From positions 62,001 to 126,000 of the forward strand of contig NZ_FMDN01000005.1 in NCBI RefSeq assembly GCF_900090245.1: a stretch of DNA of 64,000 nucleotides, written 5' to 3'. Below are positions 31,919-40,005 of the stretch, in pieces. This DNA is from Micromonospora halophytica. Lineage in GTDB: Bacteria > Actinomycetota > Actinomycetes > Mycobacteriales > Micromonosporaceae. The notes beneath the pieces were generated by a model, which was not told the origin of the DNA, made no database searches, and saw nothing but the letters and a program-made list of their open reading frames with translations. Both the position numbers and the translations under genes were made by a program. How positions within the stretch are numbered: position 1 is the stretch's first letter; the number at the start of each line of letters is the position of its first letter.

Positions 31919-33254
31919 CGCCGTCCGGCTCCTCGGGGCGCAGCACCCGCACCTGCTCGATCCGGTGCCGCTCCACCTCGACCACGGTGAACTCGTACCC
32001 GGACTCCTCGACCGTCTCGCCGGGCACCGGGATGTGGCCCAGCCGCGCCAGGAGGAACCCGGCGAGGGTCTCGTACGGGCCCTCGGGCAGCCGGAAACCG
32101 GTCTGCTCGACCAGTTCGTCGAAGCGGAGCACCCCGTCGACCAGGGCCGTACGCTCGCCGCCCGGCACGGTCAGCTCCGCCGCGTGCGCGTCGTGGACGG
32201 TGGCCGGGTCGAACTCGTCGGCGATCTCCCCGACCAGTTCCTCGACCAGGTCCTCGATGGTCACCACACCGTCGGTGCCGCCGTACTCGTCGACCACGAT
32301 GGCGAGGTCGGCGCCGGCGTCCTTCAGCGCGGCGAGGACGCCGTCGAGGTCCAGGCTCTCCGGGACGTACACCGGCTCCCGGGCGACCGCCGCGACCGTG
32401 GTCGAGGCACGGCGGGCCAACGGCACGCCGAGCGCGTCCGGCACCCCGGCGACCCCGGTGACCAGGTCGAGTGTCTCCTCGTAGACGGGAAAGCGGGTGC
32501 GGCCGGTGGCGCGGGAGAGATCAAGCAGCTCGGCCACGGTGGTGGTGGCCCGCAACGCGACCACGTCGACCCGCGGCGTCATCGCCTCGGCGGCCCGCTT
32601 GTCGCCGAAGCGGATGGTGCGGCGCAGCAGCATCGCGGTGTCCGGCGGCAGCGCGCCCGCCCGGGCCGAGATCGCGGCCAGCAACCCCAGCTCCTCCGGG
32701 GAACGGGCGCTGGCCAGCTCCTCCTGCGGTTCGACGCCGAGCCGGCGGACCAGCCGGTTCGCCGAGTTGTTCAGCCCGTCGATCAGCCAGCCGAAGGTGC
32801 TTGAGAAGGCGCGCATCGGCCCGGCGGTGGCCAGCGCGGCGGGCATCGGCCGGGCCAGCGCCAGGTTCTTCGGCACCAGCTCGCCGAAGAGCATCGAGAT
32901 CAGGGTGGCCAGGGACAGCGCGAGCAGCGGGCCGAACCGCTCGGTGCCACCCACCGGGCGCAGCAGCGGGGCGAAGAGCCGGGCCAGCGCCGGCTCGGCG
33001 AGGTAGCCGGTGAGCAGCGCGGTGAGGGTGATGCCGAGCTGCGCCCCGGAGAGCTGGAAGGAGAGCTCACGCAGCGCGCGGCGTACCGTGGCGGCCCCGC
33101 CGTCCCCGGCGTCGGCCCGCCGGTCGATCTCCGCCCGGTCGACCGTCACCAGGGCGAACTCGGCCGCGACGAAGAACGCGTTGCCCGCGGTCAGCAGGAC
33201 GAAGCCGACCAGGGGCAGCAGCGTGGTAACCAGAAGGCCGTCGATGGGCGTGAT
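31911..33254 (-). CDS. CNNM/CorC-like (DUF21 + CBS + CorC) membrane protein, first gene of pair; start codon unusual
   Basis: About 447 aa. The DUF21 core (LSGAQLGITLTALLTGYLAEPALARLF), two CBS domains (AMTPRVDVVALRATTTVAELLDLSRATGRTRFPVYE; DLDGVLAALKDAGADLAIVVDEYGGTDGVVTIEDLVEELVGEI) and a C-terminal CorC_HlyC domain are complete. The family's first helix is also encoded (LLPLVGFVLLTAGNAFFVAAEFALV), but no ATG, GTG or TTG lies in frame before it. The first ordinary start is GTG 33149, after the helix. I therefore extend to an ATC at 33254 (ATC ACG CCC ATC GAC) as the likely real start, or a base error there. The gene is certain; only its start is in doubt. Confidence 0.85.
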   Translation of the reverse strand: MTPIDGLLVTTLLPLVGFVLLTAGNAFFVAAEFALVTVDRAEIDRRADAGDGGAATVRRALRELSFQLSGAQLGITLTALLTGYLAEPALARLFAPLLRPVGGTERFGPLLALSLATLISMLFGELVPKNLALARPMPAALATAGPMRAFSSTFGWLIDGLNNSANRLVRRLGVEPQEELASARSPEELGLLAAISARAGALPPDTAMLLRRTIRFGDKRAAEAMTPRVDVVALRATTTVAELLDLSRATGRTRFPVYEETLDLVTGVAGVPDALGVPLARRASTTVAAVAREPVYVPESLDLDGVLAALKDAGADLAIVVDEYGGTDGVVTIEDLVEELVGEIADEFDPATVHDAHAAELTVPGGERTALVDGVLRFDELVEQTGFRLPEGPYETLAGFLLARLGHIPVPGETVEESGYEFTVVEVERHRIEQVRVLRPEEPDGDD

Positions 33255-33343
33255 TGTTCCACGGGCCCGCCCCGGGCACGAGAGCGCGAGTTGCTCAGGC
33301 CGCCACGGCCGTCATCATGACCACCAGCCTCCCCACCACACGG

Positions 33344-33380
33344 CGACGGCGGCGGCACCTCGTCGGTGCCGCCGCCGTCG
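33344..33380 (-). terminator. very stable terminator after etfD-like gene
   Basis: Perfect 16-bp stem (CGACGGCGGCGGCACC and complement) with a 5-nt loop, 20 bp after the stop of the minus-strand Fe-S oxidoreductase gene. Confidence 0.8.
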
Positions 33381-33399
33381 TGGTTCCGGTGGTACGACC

Positions 33400-35598
33400 T
33401 CAGCCGGCGACCGGCTCGGTCTCCTGGGCGCCCGGCGCGGCGTCCGGCTTGACGGAGCGGAGCAGCACGCTCGCCACGTCGACGACCTCGACCTGCTCGC
33501 CGGCACCCTTGCCGTTGACCCCGTCGTTGAGCATCGTCGAGCAGAACGGGCAGCCGACGGCGACCGTCCTGGCCCCGGTGGCCATGGCCTCCTCGACCCG
33601 GTCCACGTTGATCCGCTTGCCGATCTTCTCCTCCATCCACATCCGGGCGCCGCCGGCGCCGCAGCAGAAGGAGCGCTCGCTGTTGCGCGGCATCTCGGTG
33701 ATCTCACCCTTGATCGCGTCCCCGAGCACCTCACGGGGAGCGGCGAAGACCCGGTTGTGCCGACCCAGGTAGCAGGGGTCGTGGTACGTCACGCCGCCGT
33801 CGACCGGCTGCACCGGGGTCAGCTTGCCGGTGGCGACCAGGTGGGCCAGGAGCTGGGTGTGGTGGACGACCTCGAACTCGCCACCGAGTTCGCCGTACTC
33901 GTTGCCCAGCGTGTTGAAGCAGTGCGGGCAGGTGGCCACGATCTTGCGCTTGGCCTTCTCCCGGCCCTCGAACGCCTCGTTGAGGGTCTCGACGTTCTGC
34001 TGGGCGAGCATCTGGTAGACGAACTCGTTGCCGATCCGGCGGGCCGGGTCGCCCGAGCAGGTCTCGCCCTCGCCGAGGATGGCGAAGGAGACGCCGGCCT
34101 CGTTGAGCAGCGTGGCGACCGCCCGGGTGGTCTTCTTGGCCCGGTCCTCGAACGCGCCGGCGCAGCCGACCCAGAACAGGTACTCGAAGTCGTCGACCTC
34201 GCCGACCCGCGGCACCTCGAAGTCGAGGCCCTTGGTCCAGTCCTCGCGGGTGTTCTGCGGGGCGCCCCACGGGTTGCCCTTGTTCTCCAGGTTGCGCAGC
34301 ATGACGCCGGCCTCGGACGGGAAGCTCGACTCGATCAGCACCTGGTAACGACGCATGTCGACGATGTGGTCGACGTGCTCGATGTCGACCGGGCACTGCT
34401 CGACGCAGGCGCCGCAGGTGGTGCAGGACCAGAGCACGTCCGGGTCGATGACGCCGCCTTCCTCGGCGGTGCCGATCAGCGGCTTGTCGGCCTCGGCGAG
34501 GGCCAGCACGTCCATGTGGGCGAGCTGGGCCTCGGTGGCCTTCTCCTCACCGGTCAGGTCCTTGCCGCCCCCGGCCAGCAGGTACGGCGCCTTGGCGTAC
34601 GCGTGGTCGCGGAGGCTGAGCACGAGCAGCTTCGGCGACAGCGGCTTGCCGGTGTTCCAGGCGGGGCACTGCGACTGGCAGCGGCCGCACTCGGTGCAGG
34701 TGCTGAAGTCCAGCAGGCCCTTCCAGGTGAACTGCTCGACCTGGGCGACGCCGAACTGGTCCTTCTCCGGATCGGCCTCCTCGAAGTCGAGGGGCTTGCC
34801 GCCGCTCATCATCGGGCGCAGCGCGCCGAGGCCGGAGCCGGCCGGCTTGGCCGGGTCCCGCTTGAAGAAGATGTTGGGGAACGCCAGGAAGCGGTGCCAG
34901 GCGACACCCATGGTCACGTTCAGCGAGATGACGATCAGCCAGGTCATCGAGATGACGATCTTGATGAGCGCGGCGACGCTGACGCCGGCCTCCCAGTCCG
35001 GGAGGGCGCTGCCGACCGCGTGGCTGACCGGGGTGGCCCAGAGCGGGTACTCGAAGTGGTCGGTGGCGACCTTGAAGCCCCGGATCAGGAAGCCGAAGAT
35101 CAGGACGAGCAGGACGACCCACTCAACGAAATAGCCCTGCCACATGGTGGAGCCGGTGAACCGGGACCGGCCGCCCGGGCGGGTGGGCCGGTTGCGCAGC
35201 CGGATCGCCATCAGCACCAGGATGCCGACCGCGCCCAGGACCCCGATGATCTCGGTGACCAGGCCGAAGACCACCCAGTGCCCGACCACCGGCAGCCCGC
35301 CGGTGGTGCTGACGACCTCGAAGTACGCCTCGAGCACCAGCAGCGACAGCACGACGAACGCGACCATCACGAGCCAGTGCGCGGCACCCACCACGCTCCA
35401 CTTGAGCATGCGGGTGTGACCGGCGGTCTCCACCAGCATCTTGGTCGCACGGGCGCCCTTGTCGGTGAACCGCTCGGGCGCCGGTTGACCCAGCCGGATG
35501 ACTGCCACCATCTTCATGACCGCGCGCGCCGCAAGCCACACCGCCACGGCGGTGATGGCGGCCGCGAGGATCGTGGTGACGATCTGGACGCTGCCCAT
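33400..35598 (-). CDS. etfD: membrane (Fe-S) oxidoreductase, EtfD/heterodisulfide-reductase-like
   Basis: 732 aa. The N-terminal half is membrane-embedded (about six helices, from VQIVTTILAAAITAVAVWLA), resembling the NarI/HdrE cytochrome-like domain. It is followed by two [4Fe-4S] motifs (CTECGRCQSQCP and CTTCGACVEQCPVDIEH) and two CCG domains (WVGCAGAFEDRAKK...GETCSGDPARRIG; YHDPCYLGRHNRV...RSFCCGAGGARMW). This is the layout of M. tuberculosis Rv0338c/EtfD, which takes electrons from ETF during fatty-acid oxidation and delivers them to the quinone pool. It is monocistronic. An inverted repeat at 35752, almost identical to that before the acyl-CoA dehydrogenase, fits this role. Confidence 0.92.
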   Translation of the reverse strand: MGSVQIVTTILAAAITAVAVWLAARAVMKMVAVIRLGQPAPERFTDKGARATKMLVETAGHTRMLKWSVVGAAHWLVMVAFVVLSLLVLEAYFEVVSTTGGLPVVGHWVVFGLVTEIIGVLGAVGILVLMAIRLRNRPTRPGGRSRFTGSTMWQGYFVEWVVLLVLIFGFLIRGFKVATDHFEYPLWATPVSHAVGSALPDWEAGVSVAALIKIVISMTWLIVISLNVTMGVAWHRFLAFPNIFFKRDPAKPAGSGLGALRPMMSGGKPLDFEEADPEKDQFGVAQVEQFTWKGLLDFSTCTECGRCQSQCPAWNTGKPLSPKLLVLSLRDHAYAKAPYLLAGGGKDLTGEEKATEAQLAHMDVLALAEADKPLIGTAEEGGVIDPDVLWSCTTCGACVEQCPVDIEHVDHIVDMRRYQVLIESSFPSEAGVMLRNLENKGNPWGAPQNTREDWTKGLDFEVPRVGEVDDFEYLFWVGCAGAFEDRAKKTTRAVATLLNEAGVSFAILGEGETCSGDPARRIGNEFVYQMLAQQNVETLNEAFEGREKAKRKIVATCPHCFNTLGNEYGELGGEFEVVHHTQLLAHLVATGKLTPVQPVDGGVTYHDPCYLGRHNRVFAAPREVLGDAIKGEITEMPRNSERSFCCGAGGARMWMEEKIGKRINVDRVEEAMATGARTVAVGCPFCSTMLNDGVNGKGAGEQVEVVDVASVLLRSVKPDAAPGAQETEPVAG

Positions 35599-35751
35599 CG
35601 AGTTGGCCTCCCGGGGTCTGCTGCCTGTCGAGCGGCTCGGCGACCGGGGACCGGATCAGGACACGCCCGGCGTGACGCCGTTGCCGCACCCTCGACCGGA
35701 CCGGTCGATGACCTCGCTCCGCTCGGTCATGCAGTGCAGCCTACGCGCAAG

Positions 35752-35767
35752 GTTACCCAGCAGTAAC
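35752..35767. promoter_or_regulatory. inverted-repeat operator GTTAC-N6-GTAAC upstream of etfD-like gene
   Basis: GTTACCCAGCAGTAAC, 154 bp upstream of the start. It matches the fadE operator at 15406 in 14 of 16 positions, including both complete arms. Confidence 0.55.
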
Positions 35768-35814
35768 GTGAGTCTTCTCGCACCAGGCCACGCCGCCCTG
35801 CGCACACCATAGGG

Positions 35815-35838
35815 TGCCCGGCGCCGAAGCGCCGGGCA
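35815..35838 (-). terminator. hairpin terminator downstream of crgA
   Basis: Perfect 10-bp stem (TGCCCGGCGC and complement) with a CGAA tetraloop, 55 bp after the crgA stop on the minus strand. Confidence 0.6.
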
Positions 35839-35892
35839 GGGCTCCGCGAAGGTGGCCTGATCGTGAGGTGCGCTACCGCCGGGGCGGCCCGC

Positions 35893-36156
35893 TCAGCGCC
35901 AGCGGGAGAGCACGATCAGCGAGGCGACCATCGCGCCGAAGCCGACCGCCAGGTTCCAGTAGCCCCAGGAGGCGACCGGGTACTCCTGCTCGGAGAGGTA
36001 GTAGACCACCAGCCAGCCGATGCCGGCCACGATCAGCGTGACCGCCGTGACGGGCAGCCACACCGGGCTAGGCTTGCGCGTCGCCGCCGTCGCCGTCGGA
36101 CGCACGTCCGTCGGCGGGGTGTACACCTTCTTCTTACGGACCTGAGACTTGGGCAC
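35893..36156 (-). CDS. crgA: cell division protein CrgA
   Basis: 87 aa from GTG 36156 (VPKSQVRKKKVYTPP), with GGAGAG 6 bp upstream; the frame extends further but only as a shadow. A basic N-terminal tail carries the conserved KSxVRKK, then two membrane helices (VWLPVTAVTLIVAGIGWLVVYY and WNLAVGFGAMVASLIVLSRW). CrgA coordinates FtsZ-ring and PBP recruitment in Streptomyces and mycobacteria. Its position next to DUF881, pabA and the pknB operon is the conserved actinobacterial arrangement. Confidence 0.95.
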   Translation of the reverse strand: MPKSQVRKKKVYTPPTDVRPTATAATRKPSPVWLPVTAVTLIVAGIGWLVVYYLSEQEYPVASWGYWNLAVGFGAMVASLIVLSRWR

Positions 36157-36385
36157 GACGCTCTCCAGAGGGGGTGACGACCTCGTCCGGCCTGACAACC
36201 GGGCGCGGGGGCGACGGTCCATGGCCAATAATGTTCGACAGCTAGCGTAGTCCGGACGGGCCGTCTGATCCACGAATGGGTCAGACCGGTGCGCGCAGTG
36301 ACCGAAAAATGGGGAACCGCCCCGGGACGGGCCCGCCGGCCCGCGCCGCGACGGGGCGAACCAGACGAGGCGGAAGGAACGCTCG

Positions 36386-37192
36386 GTGGAGTACACATCC
36401 GGCGCGGCGTCCTGGCAGAAGGCCATGCGACGCGCCGTCGCCGCGCTCCTGCCACGGCGGCCACGGCAGCGGCGACCCGGTTGGTCGATCGGTGTGCCGC
36501 TGATCGCCGCCGCGGCCGGGCTGCTCTTCACCACCACCGCCACCACCGCCGGCGGCACCGCCCTGCGGGAGGACCGCCGTCCCGAGCTGACCCAGCTCAT
36601 CGAGGACCGCCGCGAGCGCGTCGCGGCCAGCGAGCTGCGCGCCGCCCGGCTGCGCGCCGAGGTCGAGAGCCGGACCGCCGCGCTGGCCGACACCGACGGC
36701 CCGATCTCCGAGCAACGGGACCGGGCCCAGGCCAGCGAGCTGTCCGCGGGCTTCACCGCCCTCACCGGCCCCGGGGTGACCGTCGAGCTGGACGACGCGG
36801 CCCGACGTAGCGACGGGACACTGCCCAAAGGTGCCACCAACGACGACCTGGTCGTTCACCAGGGGGACGTCCAGGCGGTCGTGAACGCGCTCTGGGCCGG
36901 TGGCGCGGAGGCCATGTCAATCATGAACGTCCGTGTGCTCACCACCAGCGCGGTACGCTGCGTGGGTAACACCCTGCTGCTGCACGGCCGGGTGTACTCC
37001 CCACCGTTCAAGATCGTAGCAATCGGCGATCCGGCTGCCCTTCAGCAGGCCCTCGCCGATTCTGAGGGAGTCCGGTTGTTCAGGCAGGCGGTCGAGCACT
37101 ACCAGCTCGGGTACTCCGAGCAGGTCTCCACCGTCAGCGTGCCCGCCTTCGAGGACTCGACCGCGCTGCAGTCGGCGACGGTACCGCGATGA
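36386..37192 (+). CDS. DUF881 family membrane protein
   Basis: 268 aa from GTG 36386 (RBS GGAAGGA). A cytoplasmic basic start ([18 protein letters not shown]), one membrane helix ([23 protein letters not shown]), a helical coiled segment ([20 protein letters not shown]) and the DUF881 domain: [48 protein letters not shown] and [20 protein letters not shown]. It is the counterpart of M. tuberculosis Rv0012. Presumed part of the division/envelope apparatus; the biochemical role is unknown. Its ATGA overlaps the sortase start. Confidence 0.93.
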   Translation: MEYTSGAASWQKAMRRAVAALLPRRPRQRRPGWSIGVPLIAAAAGLLFTTTATTAGGTALREDRRPELTQLIEDRRERVAASELRAARLRAEVESRTAALADTDGPISEQRDRAQASELSAGFTALTGPGVTVELDDAARRSDGTLPKGATNDDLVVHQGDVQAVVNALWAGGAEAMSIMNVRVLTTSAVRCVGNTLLLHGRVYSPPFKIVAIGDPAALQQALADSEGVRLFRQAVEHYQLGYSEQVSTVSVPAFEDSTALQSATVPR

Positions 37193-38988
37193 CGTCCGAC
37201 GGACGGGACCCGCGCCACCGCGACCGGAGCGACGACCCGACCGCCTTCATCCCCAAGGTCGACCGCTCCGCGCCACAGGCACCGGCACGACCCGTTCCGT
37301 GGCCCGACCCGGTCCTGCCGCCGCGCTCGTCGACCAACCGGCCCCCGGCGCACACCGGGCCGCCCGCCGGCCCCGCCAACCGGCCGGTGACCCGACCGGT
37401 CGAGCCCGCCCGTCCCGGGCCACCCCCGCCCGTCGACGACCCACCGCCGGCCCGCCCGCCGATCGACGCCCCGACGCTCCCGGCTGCCGGTCCCGCCCGG
37501 TCGGCCCCGCCCGCCTGGCCCGGCAGCAGCGACGCCCAGCGGGTCGGCCCGCCGCCGGCCGCGCCGCCCGTCGCCCACCGACCGCCGCCCGCCGAACCGC
37601 AGCGGCCCGCCGGAACGCCCTCCGGTCCGGCCCGCGCCGCCGCACCCCAGCCACCGGCAGGGGTACGCCCACCGGCTCCCACGGAGGCGCCGACCGCGAT
37701 CCTCCCCACCGTCGCCCACCGGCCGCCGGAGCGGCCCGTCGGGGCTGCCACCGCACAGCCCTCCGCCGACGGGCGCACCACCCGACAGTCCGCCACCGCC
37801 GACGCTGCCACCGGGCAGCCCCCGGCCGACGCCGCCCCCACCGGCGGGCGCACCGCCCGGCAGTCGACGACCGACGGGGGTGCCACCGGGCAGCCCCCGG
37901 GCGGCGCCAGCCCCGCCGGGTACCCACCGGTCGACGGCCGGCCCGGTGACGGGTACCCGACCTCGGTCGGGCCGGCGCAGCCCGGCGTACCGTCGGCGGA
38001 GATCGGCCCGCGCGGGCCGGGACTGCCCGACCCGACCGCCCGCGTCGGCGGCCCGCAGCGGCCCGCCGACCCGGCCGCCACCGCGATCATCCCGGCGGTC
38101 ACCGGCCGGCCGGCCCTGGACTCGACGGCCCTGATGGGCGCGGTCCCCCCGGTCTCCGAGCATGTCCGCGCGGCCGACGACACCCCCGCCGCCGAGCCGC
38201 CGCAGCCCCGCCGGGGCGAGCGGGTGGTGCAGCTCCGCCCGGAGCAGACCGGCGAGGGCTACAAGAGCGTCTACTCCGAGCTGACCCGACCCTCCCTCGC
38301 CTCCCGGCTGCGCACCGGCGTCCGGATCAGCGGCGAACTCCTGATCACCTTCGGCCTGGTGGTGCTCCTCTTCGCCGGGTACGAGATCTGGGGCAAGTCG
38401 GCCATCGTCGACGCCCACCAGGGCGACCTGAGCAGCCAGCTCGCCCAGGAGTGGGGGCCGAGCGGCGACCCGACCGTCGCCCCCAGCGCCGGTCCGAGCA
38501 GCGGCCCCACCGCCAAGCCGAAGCCACCGGTGCAGGGCAGGCCGATCGCCGGGCTCTACATCCCCAAGCTCGACAAGAACTGGATCGTGGTCGAGGGCGT
38601 CAGCCAGAAGGACATCCGGTACGCCCCCGGTCACTACCCGAAGAGCGCGATGCCGGGCCAGGTCGGCAACTTCTCCGTCGCCGGGCACCGCAACCGGGCC
38701 ACCTTCTGGCGGCTGGACGAGCTGAAGGACGGCGACGAGATCGTGGCCGAGACCAAGGAGACCTGGTACGTCTACAAGGTCGTCAAGAACCACATCGTCC
38801 GGCCGGACCAGGTCGAGGTGGTGTCGCCGCAGCCGCTCCCGCTCAAGGCCGGTCAGAAGGGCAGGAAGCTGCTCACCCTGACCACCTGCAACCCGAAGTT
38901 CGACAACTACCAGCGGCTGATCGTCCACGCCGAGCTGACCGAGACCCTGCCCAAGTCCCAGGGCCGTCCCAGGGCGCTGGGAGGCTGA
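37189..38988 (+). CDS. srtE: class E sortase with long disordered cytoplasmic N-terminus
   Basis: 599 aa. Residues 1 to about 370 are Pro/Ala/Thr-rich and disordered, with imperfect repeats of the [14 protein letters not shown] type. A membrane helix follows ([23 protein letters not shown], about 377-402), then a 190-residue sortase domain. The catalytic residues are His500 (SVAGHRN), Cys567 (TLTTCNPK) and Arg576 ([10 protein letters not shown]). Class E sortases anchor LAxTG-type proteins to the peptidoglycan. The extended cytoplasmic tail is much longer than the catalytic part. It is coupled to the DUF881 gene (4-bp overlap) and followed by a small membrane protein gene after 2 bp. Confidence 0.94.
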   Translation: MTSDGRDPRHRDRSDDPTAFIPKVDRSAPQAPARPVPWPDPVLPPRSSTNRPPAHTGPPAGPANRPVTRPVEPARPGPPPPVDDPPPARPPIDAPTLPAAGPARSAPPAWPGSSDAQRVGPPPAAPPVAHRPPPAEPQRPAGTPSGPARAAAPQPPAGVRPPAPTEAPTAILPTVAHRPPERPVGAATAQPSADGRTTRQSATADAATGQPPADAAPTGGRTARQSTTDGGATGQPPGGASPAGYPPVDGRPGDGYPTSVGPAQPGVPSAEIGPRGPGLPDPTARVGGPQRPADPAATAIIPAVTGRPALDSTALMGAVPPVSEHVRAADDTPAAEPPQPRRGERVVQLRPEQTGEGYKSVYSELTRPSLASRLRTGVRISGELLITFGLVVLLFAGYEIWGKSAIVDAHQGDLSSQLAQEWGPSGDPTVAPSAGPSSGPTAKPKPPVQGRPIAGLYIPKLDKNWIVVEGVSQKDIRYAPGHYPKSAMPGQVGNFSVAGHRNRATFWRLDELKDGDEIVAETKETWYVYKVVKNHIVRPDQVEVVSPQPLPLKAGQKGRKLLTLTTCNPKFDNYQRLIVHAELTETLPKSQGRPRALGG

Positions 38989-38990
38989 CG

Positions 38991-39278
38991 ATGTACGCGT
39001 GGATCTGGCGCAAGCTGCCGTTCGGCCTGGCCGGCAAGCTCACCGGCTCGGTACTGATCGTCGCCGCCACGGTCGCCCTGCTCTGGTACGTCGTCTTCCC
39101 CTGGGCGGAGCCCATGGTCACCCCCTTCGACGACGTACAGGTCACCCAGAACGACCACGTACCCGGTGACGACGGCGGCGCTCCCGGCCCGGCCGGGGAC
39201 GAGCCGGCCGGCGACGAGCACGACCTGCCGTACGACACCGAACAGAACAACACCCCACCCCCCTCTCCGGACGAGTGA
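38991..39278 (+). CDS. 95-aa single-pass membrane protein of the sortase operon
   Basis: A short basic N-terminus (MYAWIWRKLPFGLAGKLTG), one helix (SVLIVAATVALLWYVVFPWAEP), then a 50-residue acidic Asp/Gly/Pro-rich exterior tail. It starts 2 bp after the sortase stop and ends in the GTGA that overlaps a possible pabA start. The family is unnamed to me, but a similar small gene is common at this locus in actinomycetes. Its coupling suggests an accessory role to the sortase or the division complex (inference). Confidence 0.85.
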   Translation: MYAWIWRKLPFGLAGKLTGSVLIVAATVALLWYVVFPWAEPMVTPFDDVQVTQNDHVPGDDGGAPGPAGDEPAGDEHDLPYDTEQNNTPPPSPDE

Positions 39279-39283
39279 GCCCC

Positions 39284-39934
39284 ATGCGTGTCCTGGTCAT
39301 CGACAACTACGACTCGTTCGTGTTCAACCTCGTGCAGTACCTCGGCCAGCTCGGCGTCGACTGCGAGGTACGCCGCAACGACGAGATCGACGTCGCCGAG
39401 GTCGGCCGGTTCGGCGCGGCGGGCGTCCTGCTCTCGCCCGGCCCGGGCAGCCCGGACCGCGCCGGCATCTGCCTCGACGTGATCCGGCGGTACGCCGGTG
39501 AGCTGCCGATCTTCGGCGTCTGCCTCGGTCACCAGGCCATCGGCGAGGCGTTCGGCGCCACCGTGGCCCGCGCCCCCGAACTGCTGCACGGCAAGACCTC
39601 CGAGGTGCGCCACCACGACGTCGGGGTGCTGGCCGGCCTGCCCGACCCGTTCACCGCCACCCGCTACCACTCGCTCGCCGTGCTCCCCGAGACGCTGCCG
39701 GAGGAGCTGGAGGTCACCGGCTGGACCGCGTCCGGCGTGGTGATGGCGATGCGGCACCGGACGCTGCCGATCGAGGGCGTCCAGTTCCACCCGGAGTCGG
39801 TGCTCACCGAGGGCGGCCACCTGATGCTGGCGAACTGGCTGGCCGCCTGCGGCCACACCGAGGCGCTGGACCGTGCCCCGGAGCTGGCCGCCGAGGTGGA
39901 CGCGCGGCGGCGGGCCGCCTTCGCCGACGCCTGA
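39284..39934 (+). CDS. pabA: glutamine amidotransferase of aminodeoxychorismate/anthranilate synthase
   Basis: 216 aa from ATG 39284 (MRVLVIDNYDSFVFNLVQYL); GTG 39275, overlapping the previous stop, is an alternative. Class I amidotransferase: LLSPGPGSPDRAG, nucleophile Cys in FGVCLGHQAIGEAFG, and His-Glu in VQFHPESVLTEGG. It provides ammonia for 4-amino-4-deoxychorismate (folate) or anthranilate (Trp) synthesis and may serve both. Its position next to pknB is the usual pabA/trpG site in actinobacteria. Confidence 0.93.
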   Translation: MRVLVIDNYDSFVFNLVQYLGQLGVDCEVRRNDEIDVAEVGRFGAAGVLLSPGPGSPDRAGICLDVIRRYAGELPIFGVCLGHQAIGEAFGATVARAPELLHGKTSEVRHHDVGVLAGLPDPFTATRYHSLAVLPETLPEELEVTGWTASGVVMAMRHRTLPIEGVQFHPESVLTEGGHLMLANWLAACGHTEALDRAPELAAEVDARRRAAFADA

Positions 39935-39946
39935 CCCACGTCGCTC

Positions 39947-39990
39947 GACGAGCAGAGGCCCGGTCCGCCTGGACCGGGCCTCTGCTCGTC
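39947..39990. terminator. 20-bp-stem bidirectional terminator between pabA and pknB
   Basis: Perfect 20-bp stem (arms 39947-39966 and 39971-39990, beginning GACGAGCAGAGG) with a GCCT loop. It stands between the convergent stops of pabA and pknB and is the strongest hairpin in the window. Confidence 0.88.
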
Positions 39991-40005
39991 AGTGCCGGAG
40001 CCGGC

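Noticed and set aside
35653-35730. Short frame (about 24 codons, MTERSEVIDRSG...) in the leader of the etfD-like gene
   Set aside because: No RBS and no stalling motif; most likely chance.
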